Below, piece after piece: positions 1 to 8,460 of a stretch of DNA of 64,000 nucleotides. The position numbers and the translations under genes are program-made. The notes under the pieces are model-generated. The model was not told the origin of the DNA. It saw nothing but the letters and a program-made list of their open reading frames with translations, and made no database searches. Position 1 is the first letter of the stretch. Each line of letters begins with the position of its first letter. This DNA comes from Actinomyces viscosus (GTDB lineage: Bacteria; Actinomycetota; Actinomycetes; Actinomycetales; Actinomycetaceae): positions 1,736,001 through 1,800,000 of the forward strand of contig NZ_LR134477.1 of NCBI RefSeq assembly GCF_900637975.1, given 5' to 3'.

Positions 1-69
1 CCCGGCCGACACGACGACGGCCAGGGCTCCTACCCGACTGGCTCCCTGTGCGGAGCCGGTGCGGGTCAT
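1..69 (-). CDS. N-terminal fragment of an unrecognised protein, cut by the window edge
   Basis: An ATG at 69 overlaps the whiB stop codon in an ATGA arrangement, the usual signature of translational coupling. The reading frame stays open for 23 codons to the left edge. The visible residues begin MTRTGSAQG and then become hydrophobic (ALAVVVSAG). I see no Shine-Dalgarno sequence, so translation would depend on coupling to whiB. In related actinobacteria a large glycosyltransferase-like gene often sits here, but the fragment is too short to identify. Confidence 0.5.
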   Translation of the reverse strand, partial: MTRTGSAQGASRVGALAVVVSAG

Positions 70-386
70 ACTGCGCGACGCTTGAGCTTGCGCCGTTCGC
101 GCTCCGACATGCCGCCCCAGATACCGAAGCGCTCGTCGTTGGCGAGGGCGTACTCGAGGCACTCCTCACGAACCTCGCAAGTCGCGCAGACTCGCTTGGC
201 CTCACGTGTGGAACCACCCTTCTCAGGGAAGAACGCCTCTGGGTCCGTCTGAGCGCACAGCGCTCGCTCCTGCCACGCCAGGGGTCCTTCATCGACGTCG
301 TCGCCACCGCCGAAGAGGAGCGAGAGCACCTCTGCGTCAGGCTCCTCCGGCTGCTTCAGTGGGCCGTCGCCGAGGATGTTCCACAT
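66..386 (-). CDS. whiB: WhiB-family Fe-S transcriptional regulator
   Basis: This 106-residue protein has the WhiB layout. Four cysteines at residues 44, 67, 70 and 76 (C-x22-C-x2-C-x5-C) would ligate a [4Fe-4S] cluster. They are followed by the GIWGG turn at 88-92 and a basic tail (RERRKLKRR) for DNA contact. The start is supported by GGGAGG five bases upstream. WhiB proteins are actinobacterial regulators that act with sigma factors. The nearby TIGR03089 gene and manA resemble the mycobacterial whiB2 region, where the regulator is tied to division and cell-wall functions, so WhiB2 is the best guess at subgroup. It is probably co-translated with the gene that follows. Confidence 0.93.
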   Translation of the reverse strand: MWNILGDGPLKQPEEPDAEVLSLLFGGGDDVDEGPLAWQERALCAQTDPEAFFPEKGGSTREAKRVCATCEVREECLEYALANDERFGIWGGMSERERRKLKRRAV

Positions 387-714
387 GCCGGCCTCCCTTC
401 GATCCGAGCTTCTTGCCAGTAAGAATTACATGCGTGTGAGACAAGGCCAGTCAAGCCGGCCAGAGAAAGTTGACCCTCTCGTGACCATCGACACCATTCC
501 TTGATATCTCAAGGAATGCCCCCATCTGGTTGTCACCTTATGTTGACTTCCTACAAATCCCCTGGAAGGTATCCGCGCCCTGCCTGACAGCAGCAAAATG
601 CACGGTTTTCCAGAGAACTTCAGGGACCCTGACGCACGATTCCATATTGGCCCAATCGGCTGGACGTAACCAGGGAGATTCCTGAACGTCAGTAGATCTG
701 CTTCAATCTGAGGC
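387..714. other. Divergent intergenic region between whiB and the TIGR03089 gene
   Basis: These 328 bases carry the promoters for two divergent genes and are less GC-rich than the coding DNA around them. On the plus strand a TTGACT box at 543-548 could be a -35 element, but no convincing -10 follows at the right spacing. The one clear structure is a palindrome at 495-518, listed separately. I see no open reading frame of interest. Confidence 0.5.
495..518. promoter_or_regulatory. Perfect 10-bp inverted repeat, candidate operator
   Basis: CATTCCTTGA at 495-504 is repeated exactly in inverted form at 509-518, around the 4-base centre TATC. The element lies about 110 bases upstream of the whiB start and about 200 bases upstream of the TIGR03089 gene. 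The symmetry and position fit a dimeric regulator site. It could also form an RNA hairpin, but it has no U-tract and no gene ends nearby, so a terminator is less likely. Confidence 0.4.
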
Positions 715-1539
715 ATGCACGACCCCCTGCTCTCACTACTTCCGGGCCCTCATGATGCCGACAGACCGTGGCTGAACTGTTACAGAACCGACGAGCGAGT
801 CGAGTTGACCGGACACGTTCTGTCCATGTGGTCGGCCAAGATTGCGGGATTGATCACAGCGGAGTCCGCACCTGCTGACGGAGTTCATGTGGGGCTCCCG
901 CCGCACTGGCGGACGGTGGCATGGGCCTGCGGGGCGTGGCTGGCGGGGCGGACCGTGCTCCTGGGCAGCAGCGAGGAGATCGAGGCCGCCGGCCTCACCC
1001 CCGAGCTGAGCGTGGCCTTCACGCCGGAGGACCTGTGCGACGAGGCAGAGGTGCAGGTGCTGGTGCCTCCCGCCTCCCTGGCGCTGCGCTGGCCGGGCGA
1101 GCTCCCCGCCCTGGTGCTCGACGGCGCCGCAGACCTCATGTCCTACCCGGACCGCTTCACGCCGGTCAGCGCCGACGCCGACCTGCCCTGCCTCACCGAT
1201 CTCGCCGCTGACCTCACCACTGGCCTCGCCACCAACCTCGCCGCGGACGCCGCTCACGGCGGTGCGCCGCAAGGCTCACGGCCCGCCACGCTGACGCGTG
1301 CCGGGCTGGCCGCCCGGGTCGAGGCCGCCGGGGCGGCAGGCACGAGGGAGTCGGTGGGCTCGCGCGCCGCTCTGGTCCGCTGCTCCCGGACCGCTCAGGC
1401 GCTTGAGGAGGTGCTGACCGCCTGGCGCACCGGCCGCACGGCGGTGGTCGTGACGCCGGAGGCGGGCGACGACGTCGCCGCCGCCGCGATCCGCCAGGAG
1501 GGCATCACTGAGGGTGCCACCGGGGAGCCGGCCGACTGA
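715..1539 (+). CDS. TIGR03089 family protein
   Basis: This 274-residue protein matches the actinobacterial TIGR03089 family. Its N-terminus has the typical run in which RVELTGHVLSMW is followed by AKIAGLI, and a GLPPHWRTVAWACGAWLAG segment resembles the substrate-side fold of AMP-binding enzymes. The full catalytic motifs of acyl-CoA synthetases are absent, so this is probably a stand-alone relative with no known reaction. In mycobacteria the family sits beside LCP and rml genes. The assigned ATG has only GAGG two bases away, so expression may be leaderless or weak. A low-complexity Ala/Thr/Asp segment lies at about residues 160-185. Confidence 0.75.
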   Translation: MHDPLLSLLPGPHDADRPWLNCYRTDERVELTGHVLSMWSAKIAGLITAESAPADGVHVGLPPHWRTVAWACGAWLAGRTVLLGSSEEIEAAGLTPELSVAFTPEDLCDEAEVQVLVPPASLALRWPGELPALVLDGAADLMSYPDRFTPVSADADLPCLTDLAADLTTGLATNLAADAAHGGAPQGSRPATLTRAGLAARVEAAGAAGTRESVGSRAALVRCSRTAQALEEVLTAWRTGRTAVVVTPEAGDDVAAAAIRQEGITEGATGEPAD

Positions 1540-1568
1540 CCACCACTGAGCACCACCGAGCACCACCG

Positions 1569-2759
1569 TCAGGGGACGTCGGCCTGAATGAGGGTCCCCT
1601 CCCCCTCGACGGACAGGCTGCGCTCGTCGGCGCCGACGAAGACCGCCTCACCCTGCGCCAGGGTCTGCGAGTCGGCCTGGGTCACCAGGGTCATGGCACC
1701 CTTGACGGCCAGGAGGATGCGCGGCCCCCGCCCGGGAACCGGCAGACGGCCGTCGGCGGCCACCACGGTGGTGACCATGAGCTCGAAGTCGTCCACCGGC
1801 GCGTAGTAAGCACGAGTAGCCCGGGAGAGGTACTCCGGAGCCGGCCGCACCGGGGGCGCCGCCACGTAGTCGACGCAGGCCAGCATCTCGGGGACGTCGA
1901 TGTGCTTGGCCGTCAGGCCGGCGCGCAGCACGTTGTCCGAGGAGGCCATGACCTCCACCCCGAGGCCGGAGATGTAGGCGTGGACGCTGCCCGCGGGCAC
2001 GAACAGCGCCTCCCCGGGCTGGAGGGTGACGGGGTTGAGCAGGAGCGCGGCGGCGATACCGGGGTCTCCGGGGAAGGTGCCGGCCATCTTCAGGACGTTG
2101 GAGTCCACCCGCAGCGAGGGGGACGCACCCGCCTCGAAGCGGGCCCCGATCTCAGTGACGAGCTCGTCGATCTCCTCGGGACTCGGGCGGGTGGAGGCCG
2201 AGACGACGTCGGAGAAGACCTGGCGGATGCCGTAACGGGTCGGGTTGAGCCGCAGGGTGCGGCGCATCCGCCGGGCCAGCGGGCTGTCCAGACCGGAGAG
2301 GACCTCAACGGCACGGCGCGGGGCCCGGAAGCCGGCGACGGCCTGGAACCGGGTGAGGGCCAGAACCATCTCCGGCTTGTGATTGGTGTCCTTGTAGTTG
2401 CGGGAGGGGTGATCCAGGGCGATACCCGCCTCGTCCTCCAGCGCGTACCCCTCGGCCGCCTGCGCCTGGCTGGGGTGAACCTGGAGGGACAGGGGCTGCT
2501 CGGGAGCGATGAGCTTGAGCAGGAAGGGCAGGCGGCGCCCGAAGCGCCAGATGATGTCCTCGCCCAGAAGGCGCTCCGGCTCGGCGTCAATGAGGTCGGA
2601 CAGGGATTCGCCCTCGGTCACCCGAGCCGGCCCGGCCCGGTGGGAGCCGTACCAGGCCTCGGCCCAGGGGGCGCCGTCGTCGACCCTGCCCAGGAGAGCG
2701 GGGATGGCCGTGGTCGACCCCCAGGCGTACCGCTGTCGGGCGGGCTCAAGTCGTTTCAT
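1569..2759 (-). CDS. manA: Mannose-6-phosphate isomerase, class I
   Basis: This enzyme interconverts fructose-6-phosphate and mannose-6-phosphate, the entry to GDP-mannose and mannosylated wall polymers. The 396-residue length is normal for type I phosphomannose isomerases. The cupin metal site is visible in LSLQVHPSQ (about residue 95) and NHKPEMVLAL (about 126). The distal half carries FVPAGSVHAY and the active-site run ending in SSDNVLRAGLT. The ATG is preceded by GTGAGG at good spacing. It converges on the TIGR03089 gene with only 29 bases between the stops. A mannose supply fits the GT87 enzyme encoded just upstream on the same strand. Confidence 0.95.
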   Translation of the reverse strand: MKRLEPARQRYAWGSTTAIPALLGRVDDGAPWAEAWYGSHRAGPARVTEGESLSDLIDAEPERLLGEDIIWRFGRRLPFLLKLIAPEQPLSLQVHPSQAQAAEGYALEDEAGIALDHPSRNYKDTNHKPEMVLALTRFQAVAGFRAPRRAVEVLSGLDSPLARRMRRTLRLNPTRYGIRQVFSDVVSASTRPSPEEIDELVTEIGARFEAGASPSLRVDSNVLKMAGTFPGDPGIAAALLLNPVTLQPGEALFVPAGSVHAYISGLGVEVMASSDNVLRAGLTAKHIDVPEMLACVDYVAAPPVRPAPEYLSRATRAYYAPVDDFELMVTTVVAADGRLPVPGRGPRILLAVKGAMTLVTQADSQTLAQGEAVFVGADERSLSVEGEGTLIQADVP

Positions 2760-2827
2760 AGCGCCTCACCGTACCGGCACCCGAGGCCCGATCGCGCCCG
2801 CAGCAGCAGCGTTCGGGTAGTTCTGCC

Positions 2828-4216
2828 CTATGAGACCCAACGCAAACGGCCTTCGCGCAGCAGGGCCCGGGCGCGCTGGGCGACAGCGGCCGCGGACCGG
2901 CCGATGGATGAGCTTTCCGGCCGGGGCAGAGGTCCCGGTCCCGGCCGCGGTGAGCGATCGTCACCGGCAAGAGGACGGTCCTTGCCCCACGCGGAGCGAT
3001 CCCTGTCGCCCTGGCGGGCGCGCACGTCCATACGGGCCACGACGACCATCACGGCAGTGGCCCAGTAGACGTAGGCGCCGGAGGCCAGGACCGCGAAGGG
3101 ACTCCACTGGGGGGAGTCATAGCGCACGAGGTGGTCGGGGAAGTGGGTCGGCGCGATGAGCAAGACGACGACGCTGCCCACCGCCGCCAGGCACTCCAGC
3201 TCCCAACCCGTCCTGCGCAGGCCGGAGGCGAGCCCGACGACGGCCCGCCACACGAGGGTCATGACGAGCGGGAGAGTGAAGACCCAGTGGTGCACCCAGG
3301 CCACGGGCGAGACGATCGGGGCGATGAGGCCGACGACGCCGAAGGCGAGCAGATCGTCGCCGCGGCGGGTCAGACGGGCGGCCTGCCCGGCGATGACGAT
3401 GACGGCGACAACGGCCAGCACCAGCCAGACGGCCGAGGCCAAGGCTCCCGGCAGTATCCGGGAGAGCAGCCCGCGCAGGGACTGGTTCTCGGTGACCCAC
3501 CAGGTGGAGGCCACCCGGGTGGAGTCCCACATGGCCGAGCCCCAGAAGGTCAGGGACTGCCCGGGAGCGATGAGGAACCCGATGCCGGTGCAGGTGGCGG
3601 CGCTGGCCAGTGAGACGAGCAGTGCCCGTCGGTCCCGTCTGAGGATCGGCAGCAGCAGGAAGACGGCAGGGGTGAGCTTGATGGCGATGGCGATGCCGGT
3701 GAGCAGACCGCGCGGCCAGGCGGTCCGGCGAGGGATCCAGTCGGCGGCCAGCAGGGCGATGAGGAAGAGCCCGACCTGACCCCAAGTCAGGTGCGAGACC
3801 ACCGGCATGAGCAGAGCCAGGGCGTTGGCGGCCGCCAGAGCAGTCCAGGCGCCGCCGCCGCAGCGGGCGACGACGACCCGGGCGAGGATGAACAGCGCCA
3901 CCAGGGAGGCCACGGTGTGGACGGCTCCGGCCAGGACCGGAGTGCCGATGGCGGAGCCGGAGAGAAGAGCCGCCCCGAAGGGCGGGTAGGTGAAGTGCAT
4001 GAGGAATCCGGGAACGCCGGTATCGAGGGGACCGGCGTAGAGCGGCTGGCCGTTCAGAAGATGCTGCGCTCCGGCGCGGTAGACGAGGAAGTCGATATGC
4101 AGCTCCGGCTGGAGGTCGGCATCGAAGAGCGCCCCCGCCACCGTCACTACTGACCACAGGGCGATGAGGACGCGAGCCGTCAGGGTCGTGCTCCAGCGCG
4201 GTGAGGCAATGTCCAT
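2828..4216 (-). CDS. GT87 / DUF2029-type polyprenol-phosphate-sugar transferase
   Basis: This is an integral membrane protein of about 462 residues with roughly ten hydrophobic segments. The first outer loop reads DFLVYRAGAQHLLNGQPLY, the hallmark of GT87 (DUF2029) mannosyltransferases, which take mannose from polyprenyl-phosphate-mannose outside the membrane. Further support comes from IKLTPAVFLLLPI and WVHHWVF. The C-terminal 70 residues are polar and Arg/Pro-rich, probably cytoplasmic. I chose the ATG at 4216 because GAAAGAGA lies nine bases upstream; an in-frame GTG at 4306 would add 30 unconvincing residues. It may be co-transcribed with manA. The sugar specificity is inferred. Confidence 0.82.
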   Translation of the reverse strand: MDIASPRWSTTLTARVLIALWSVVTVAGALFDADLQPELHIDFLVYRAGAQHLLNGQPLYAGPLDTGVPGFLMHFTYPPFGAALLSGSAIGTPVLAGAVHTVASLVALFILARVVVARCGGGAWTALAAANALALLMPVVSHLTWGQVGLFLIALLAADWIPRRTAWPRGLLTGIAIAIKLTPAVFLLLPILRRDRRALLVSLASAATCTGIGFLIAPGQSLTFWGSAMWDSTRVASTWWVTENQSLRGLLSRILPGALASAVWLVLAVVAVIVIAGQAARLTRRGDDLLAFGVVGLIAPIVSPVAWVHHWVFTLPLVMTLVWRAVVGLASGLRRTGWELECLAAVGSVVVLLIAPTHFPDHLVRYDSPQWSPFAVLASGAYVYWATAVMVVVARMDVRARQGDRDRSAWGKDRPLAGDDRSPRPGPGPLPRPESSSIGRSAAAVAQRARALLREGRLRWVS

Positions 4217-4548
4217 GATGAAGTCTCTTTCGAGCCGAAGGGAAGGATCCGGCTGAACCGGCCGGTGGCTAGCCGGCGTCGGGGAGGACGCACAGAGGGT
4301 CGCCACACACCGGACAAGAATCTGAACAAACTCCGGAAGAAGACTCGATGAAATCAGATTCCAGACCGGATGGCCGGGAGTATTCCATCAGTTGAGGCCA
4401 CTTATCTACCCCAACACCCGAGCAGCCTCATTTTGTGACCCTTTAATTCACCAAGGTTTTCACTATTGAGCGTTTCCCCGGGAAAACGAGCAGAACATGA
4501 ACATCGAGAGTAATGGACGAGGGCCGTGATGCATCAGCGACAGACGAC

Positions 4549-4586
4549 GGCGGCGCCACGAGCCTCGTAGGGCTCGTGGCGCCGCC
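4549..4586 (-). terminator. Strong GC-rich hairpin downstream of rmlC
   Basis: A perfect 16-bp stem (4549-4564 pairing with 4571-4586) closes a 6-base loop, 28 bases past the rmlC stop. No long U-tract follows, which is common for actinobacterial terminators. The remaining 4307-4548 is AT-richer spacer upstream of the GT87 gene, with no gene seen. Confidence 0.75.
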
Positions 4587-4614
4587 GGAACTGCGTTCGG
4601 ACTTCTCCCAGCCG

Positions 4615-5196
4615 TCAGCCGTCAGCCTCGGGGGACGGGAAGGGGGTGACGTCGGCCAGGCGGGGGTGGGCCTTGTCCTTGTCGGAGAGGATCGCCTCGC
4701 TCAGCGCGATCGGCCAGGGGACGTTCGCCGTCTCGTCGGCCAGGTTGAGGAAGGTGTACTGGGCGTCGGCCGACCAGTGGTCGTTGACCAGATAGGTGTA
4801 GGCGGTGCCCGGCTCCAGCGTCTGATAGGCGTTGCCAACGCCCCGGGGCACGAACACGGCCACCGACGGGTCGATCTCGCAGGTGTAGACGGTTCCGAAG
4901 GAGGGCCCCTCGCGCAGGTCCACCCAGGCTCCGAAGACCCGGCCGGTGGCCACCGAGACGAACTTGTCCCAGGGCTCGGCGTGGATACCGCGAGTCACCC
5001 CGACCTCGTTGTTGAAGGAGATGTTGTTCTGGACCGGCCCGAAGTCGGGCAGCCCCAGGGCCAGCATCTTCTCCCGCTGCCAGTTCTCCTTGAACCAACC
5101 GCGGTTGTCCCCGTGAACCGTCAGGTCAATGCGCAAGAACCCCGGAATCGGCGTCGTCTCGACGGCGAGAGGCTTGCCCAGCTCGATCTGCCCCAT
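4615..5196 (-). CDS. rmlC: dTDP-4-dehydrorhamnose 3,5-epimerase
   Basis: This enzyme epimerises dTDP-4-keto-6-deoxyglucose at C3 and C5, the third step to dTDP-L-rhamnose. The 193-residue cupin protein carries the catalytic His in [12 protein letters not shown] (about residue 70), followed by the usual [13 protein letters not shown]. The later [13 protein letters not shown] and YLVNDHW runs match the family. AAGGAG seven bases before the ATG fixes the start. The gene is divergent from rmlA across a 211-bp shared promoter region, so the pair is probably co-regulated, whereas rmlD and rmlB lie 13 and 33 kb away. Confidence 0.95.
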   Translation of the reverse strand: MGQIELGKPLAVETTPIPGFLRIDLTVHGDNRGWFKENWQREKMLALGLPDFGPVQNNISFNNEVGVTRGIHAEPWDKFVSVATGRVFGAWVDLREGPSFGTVYTCEIDPSVAVFVPRGVGNAYQTLEPGTAYTYLVNDHWSADAQYTFLNLADETANVPWPIALSEAILSDKDKAHPRLADVTPFPSPEADG

Positions 5197-5407
5197 GGAT
5201 GGCTCCTTAATTTTCCTCTGTGAGCGTTGTCATCGATGTCAGCGCCACCGCATCGGCGACGCTCCACCGGGGAGTCTATCGGCGCCGTCCCACCGGCACC
5301 TCGGAGACGACGACATCCGAGCCGAACGTGCCGCGCACCACGGACATGCGCCCCCGAATCATCCGATCCTGGCGTCCTTCCGGGCCCGAATGGGTCATGC
5401 TTGGGTC

Positions 5408-6280
5408 ATGCGAGGAATCATTCTGGCCGGAGGCTCCGGCACGCGACTCAACCCGATCACCCTGGGGACCTCCAAGCAGCTGGTGCCCGTCTACGACAAG
5501 CCGATGATCTACTACCCGCTGAGCACCCTCATGCTCGCGGGGATCCAGGACGTCCTGGTCATCACCACCCCCCACGACGCCCCCTCCTTCCACCGCCTCC
5601 TGGGCGACGGCTCCCAGCTCGGCGTCAACCTGTCCTACACCGTCCAGCAGGAGCCCAACGGCCTGGCCCAGGCCTTCGTCCTGGGCGCCGACTTCATCGG
5701 CGAGGAGAGCGCCGCCCTGGTCCTGGGGGACAACATCTTCTACGGCCCCGGCATGGGCACCCAGCTGCGCCGTCACACCAGCCCCGACGGCGGTGTCGTC
5801 TACGCCTACCAGGTCGCCGACCCCACGGCCTACGGCGTCGTCGAGTTCGACGAGAGCTTCAAGGCCATCTCCATCGAGGAGAAGCCGGCCCACCCCCGCT
5901 CCACCTACGCCGTGCCCGGCCTGTACTTCTACGACAACGACGTCGTCGAGATCGCCAGGAACCTCGAGCCCTCCGCCCGGGGCGAGTACGAGATCACCGA
6001 CGTCAACCGCACCTACCTGGAGGCCGGCCGGCTCACCGTCGAGGTCCTCCCCCGCGGCACCGCCTGGCTGGACACCGGCACCTTCGACTCACTGGCCGAC
6101 GCCACCAGCTTCATTCGCACCGTCCAGCACCGCCAGGGCCTCAACATCGGCGCCCCTGAGGAGGTTGCCTGGCGCATGGGCTTCATCGACGACGACGGCC
6201 TGCGCCGGCGTGCCGAGCCCCTGGTCAAGTCCGGTTACGGCGCCTACCTCCTGGGCCTGCTGGAGCACCGCCAGGCCTGA
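5408..6280 (+). CDS. rmlA: Glucose-1-phosphate thymidylyltransferase
   Basis: This enzyme makes dTDP-glucose from dTTP and glucose-1-phosphate, the committed step to dTDP-rhamnose. From the ATG at 5408 the protein starts [14 protein letters not shown], the nucleotide-binding signature expected at the very N-terminus. It then shows [25 protein letters not shown], the sugar-binding run SIEEKP and [10 protein letters not shown]. The 290-residue length is standard. The frame is open 93 codons further upstream, but that extension overlaps the rmlC promoter and 5' end and has no family similarity, so I reject it. Confidence 0.96.
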   Translation: MRGIILAGGSGTRLNPITLGTSKQLVPVYDKPMIYYPLSTLMLAGIQDVLVITTPHDAPSFHRLLGDGSQLGVNLSYTVQQEPNGLAQAFVLGADFIGEESAALVLGDNIFYGPGMGTQLRRHTSPDGGVVYAYQVADPTAYGVVEFDESFKAISIEEKPAHPRSTYAVPGLYFYDNDVVEIARNLEPSARGEYEITDVNRTYLEAGRLTVEVLPRGTAWLDTGTFDSLADATSFIRTVQHRQGLNIGAPEEVAWRMGFIDDDGLRRRAEPLVKSGYGAYLLGLLEHRQA

Positions 6281-6317
6281 GCCGGCAAGTCCCAGCGCCT
6301 ACCGATTCTCCTCCCAC

Positions 6318-6355
6318 TCGTGGGTGGGCGGCACGCCGAGGCCGTCCACCCACGA
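6318..6355 (+). terminator. Hairpin downstream of rmlA
   Basis: TCGTGGGTGG at 6318-6327 pairs perfectly with 6346-6355 across an 18-base loop, 37 bases after the rmlA stop. It probably ends the rmlA transcript. The AT-rich stretch at about 6415-6465, just before the next gene, likely holds that gene's promoter, but I could not assign boxes with confidence. Confidence 0.55.
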
Positions 6356-6474
6356 AGCGTCTGGCACCACCCCCACACGATCCCCGCACGAACACGGGCC
6401 GATCTCAGCCGTTCAGTTTTACGCTCCAAACTGCTATCTTCGAACAAGATAACCTCTACTGCTTTGCTGAACGG

Positions 6475-8298
6475 ATGGTGGATCCAATGACAGGCCCTCT
6501 GTCGCAGTCACAGTTCGACGTGCTCTACGCCCTCCTGCGGGCCGAGGCCGCCCTGACCCAGCGCCAGGTCCAGGAGTCCACCGGCATGTCCCTGGGACGC
6601 GTCAACGCCGCCGTCCGCGAGTGCGAGGCGGCCGGTTACATCCAGGAGCGTCACCTGACCGAGGCGGGCCGGGCAGCCCTGGAGCCCTACCGGGTGGACA
6701 ACGCCGTCATCATGGCGGCAGGACTGTCGCAGCGCTTCGCCCCGATCTCCTACGAGCGCCCCAAGGGCATGCTGCGCGTACGCGACGAGGTCCTGGTCGA
6801 GCGGCAGATCCGCCAGCTGCACGAGGCCGGCATCACCGACGTGACGATCGTCGTCGGCTACAAGAAGGAGTACTTCTTCTACCTGGCCGAGCAGTTCGGC
6901 GTGAGGATCGTCGTCAACGACGACTACGTCTCACGCAACAACAACGGCTCCCTGTGGCTGGTGCGCGACATCCTGGCCAACACCTTCATCTGCTCCTCCG
7001 ACGACTACTTCACGGACAACCCCTTCGAGTCGCACGTCTACAAGGCCTACTACTCGGCCCAGTACGTGGCGGGCCCCACCGAGGAGTGGTGCATCACGAC
7101 CGGCCCCGGCGAGCGGATCACGGATATCGAGGTCGGGGGCGCCGACACCTGGATCATGCTCGGCCACGTCTACTTCGACCGGGCCTTCTCCACGACCTTC
7201 CGGCGCATCCTGGAAGAGGTCTACGACCTACCCGAGACGGCTCCCAAGCTGTGGGAGGCGATCTACATCGAGCACGTCAAGGAGCTCGACATGGTCATGC
7301 GCCGCTACCCCGAGGGCATGATCAACGAGTTCGACTCGGTCGATGAGATCCGCTCCTTCGACCCCAAGTTCATCGAGAACGTGGACTCCGAGGTCTTCGA
7401 CCACATCTCCGAGGCCCTGGGCTGCCGCAAGACGGATATCTCGGGCTTCTACCCCCTCAAGCAGGGGCTGACGAACCTGTCGTGCCACTTCACCGTGGAC
7501 GGCAACGAGTACGTCTACCGCCATCCCGGCGTCGGCACCGAGGAGATCGTCGACCGTCACGCCGAGGCAGCGGGCCTGCGCCTGGCCCGCGACCTCGGTC
7601 TGGACACGACCTTCGTGGCCGACGACGACGTCAGGGGCTGGAAGATCGCCCGGTTCGTGCCCGGGGCCCGCAATCTCGACATCTCCAACGCCGACGAGCT
7701 CCGGCAGGCCATGCGCATGGCGCGCAGCCTGCACACCTCCGGCAAGGCGCTCGAGCGGGACTTCGACTACATCCAGGAGGCCCTGCGCTACGAGCAGCTG
7801 GTTGAGCGCCACCACCCCATCGACGTCCCCGACTACGTCGAGCTGCGGGCCAAGGTGATGCGTCTCAAGGTCGCCGCCGACGCCGACGGCTTCGAGCGGG
7901 TGCCCAGCCACAACGACTTCTTCCCACCGAACTTCCTGGTGGCCGCCGACGGCCATATCGACCTCATCGACTGGGAGTACGCCGGCATGTCCGACGTCGC
8001 CAGCGACTTCGGCACCCTGGTGGTGTGCACGCAGATGAGCGTCGCACGCGCTGACGAGGCGATCGTCGGCTACTTCGACCGCGCCCCCACCGCCGGCGAG
8101 CGCCGCCACTTCTGGTCCTACGTGGTCTTCGCCGGCTGGTGCTGGTACGTGTGGGCCCTGGCCAAGGAGGCCGAGGGCGACGACGCCGGCGAGGCCATCT
8201 TCACCTACTACCGCCACGTCACCGACTACGTCGACGCCCTGCTGTCCTGGTACGAGGACGGCGAGGAGGCGGTCCCGGAGGTCTTCGCCGACATCTGA
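6475..8298 (+). CDS. Winged-helix / phosphocholine cytidylyltransferase (LicC-like) / choline kinase (LicA-like) fusion
   Basis: This 607-residue protein joins three parts. Residues 10-70 look like a winged-helix domain (LTQRQVQESTGMSLGRVNAAV). Residues 80-310 are a nucleotidyltransferase beginning AVIMAAGLSQRFAPISYERPK, the LicC-type P-loop with its downstream lysine, and containing SSDDYF. Residues 330-600 are a choline/aminoglycoside-kinase-type phosphotransferase with the catalytic HNDFFPPNF (about 479) and IDWEYAG (about 497). Together they would phosphorylate choline and make CDP-choline. LicD, the likely acceptor-side partner, is encoded 3.5 kb downstream. An alternative ATG at 6487 has a better ribosome site (GGTGGA). 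Ethanolamine or another amino alcohol cannot be excluded as substrate. Confidence 0.85.
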   Translation: MVDPMTGPLSQSQFDVLYALLRAEAALTQRQVQESTGMSLGRVNAAVRECEAAGYIQERHLTEAGRAALEPYRVDNAVIMAAGLSQRFAPISYERPKGMLRVRDEVLVERQIRQLHEAGITDVTIVVGYKKEYFFYLAEQFGVRIVVNDDYVSRNNNGSLWLVRDILANTFICSSDDYFTDNPFESHVYKAYYSAQYVAGPTEEWCITTGPGERITDIEVGGADTWIMLGHVYFDRAFSTTFRRILEEVYDLPETAPKLWEAIYIEHVKELDMVMRRYPEGMINEFDSVDEIRSFDPKFIENVDSEVFDHISEALGCRKTDISGFYPLKQGLTNLSCHFTVDGNEYVYRHPGVGTEEIVDRHAEAAGLRLARDLGLDTTFVADDDVRGWKIARFVPGARNLDISNADELRQAMRMARSLHTSGKALERDFDYIQEALRYEQLVERHHPIDVPDYVELRAKVMRLKVAADADGFERVPSHNDFFPPNFLVAADGHIDLIDWEYAGMSDVASDFGTLVVCTQMSVARADEAIVGYFDRAPTAGERRHFWSYVVFAGWCWYVWALAKEAEGDDAGEAIFTYYRHVTDYVDALLSWYEDGEEAVPEVFADI

Positions 8299-8374
8299 CA
8301 CTCAGGACAACCAGCACCGCCCATCCTCTGCTGACCATGATCAACTGAAGCCAGTCGGGTGATTCACACCGACC

Positions 8375-8396
8375 GCTCAGGGCGCCCGCCCCGAGC
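8375..8396 (+). terminator. Possible terminator hairpin after the LicC/LicA fusion gene
   Basis: GCTCAGGGCG and CGCCCCGAGC form a near-perfect inverted repeat (one mismatch) with a very short centre, 77 bases past the stop codon. The innermost pairs would have to open to make a loop. It is suggestive only. Confidence 0.35.
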
Positions 8397-8460
8397 CTTA
8401 CTACACTGCTGACCCACGGCGAGAACGCACGGTTGATGACCATCAGTGACCAGGAGACCC

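Noticed and set aside
1902..3068. A 388-codon open frame opposite manA
   Set aside because: It is antisense to a clear manA gene and consists of Gly/Asp/Val-rich filler without motifs.
5129..5407. N-terminal extension of rmlA
   Set aside because: It crosses the rmlC start and promoter region and has no family similarity; the canonical nucleotide-binding motif begins right at the ATG at 5408.
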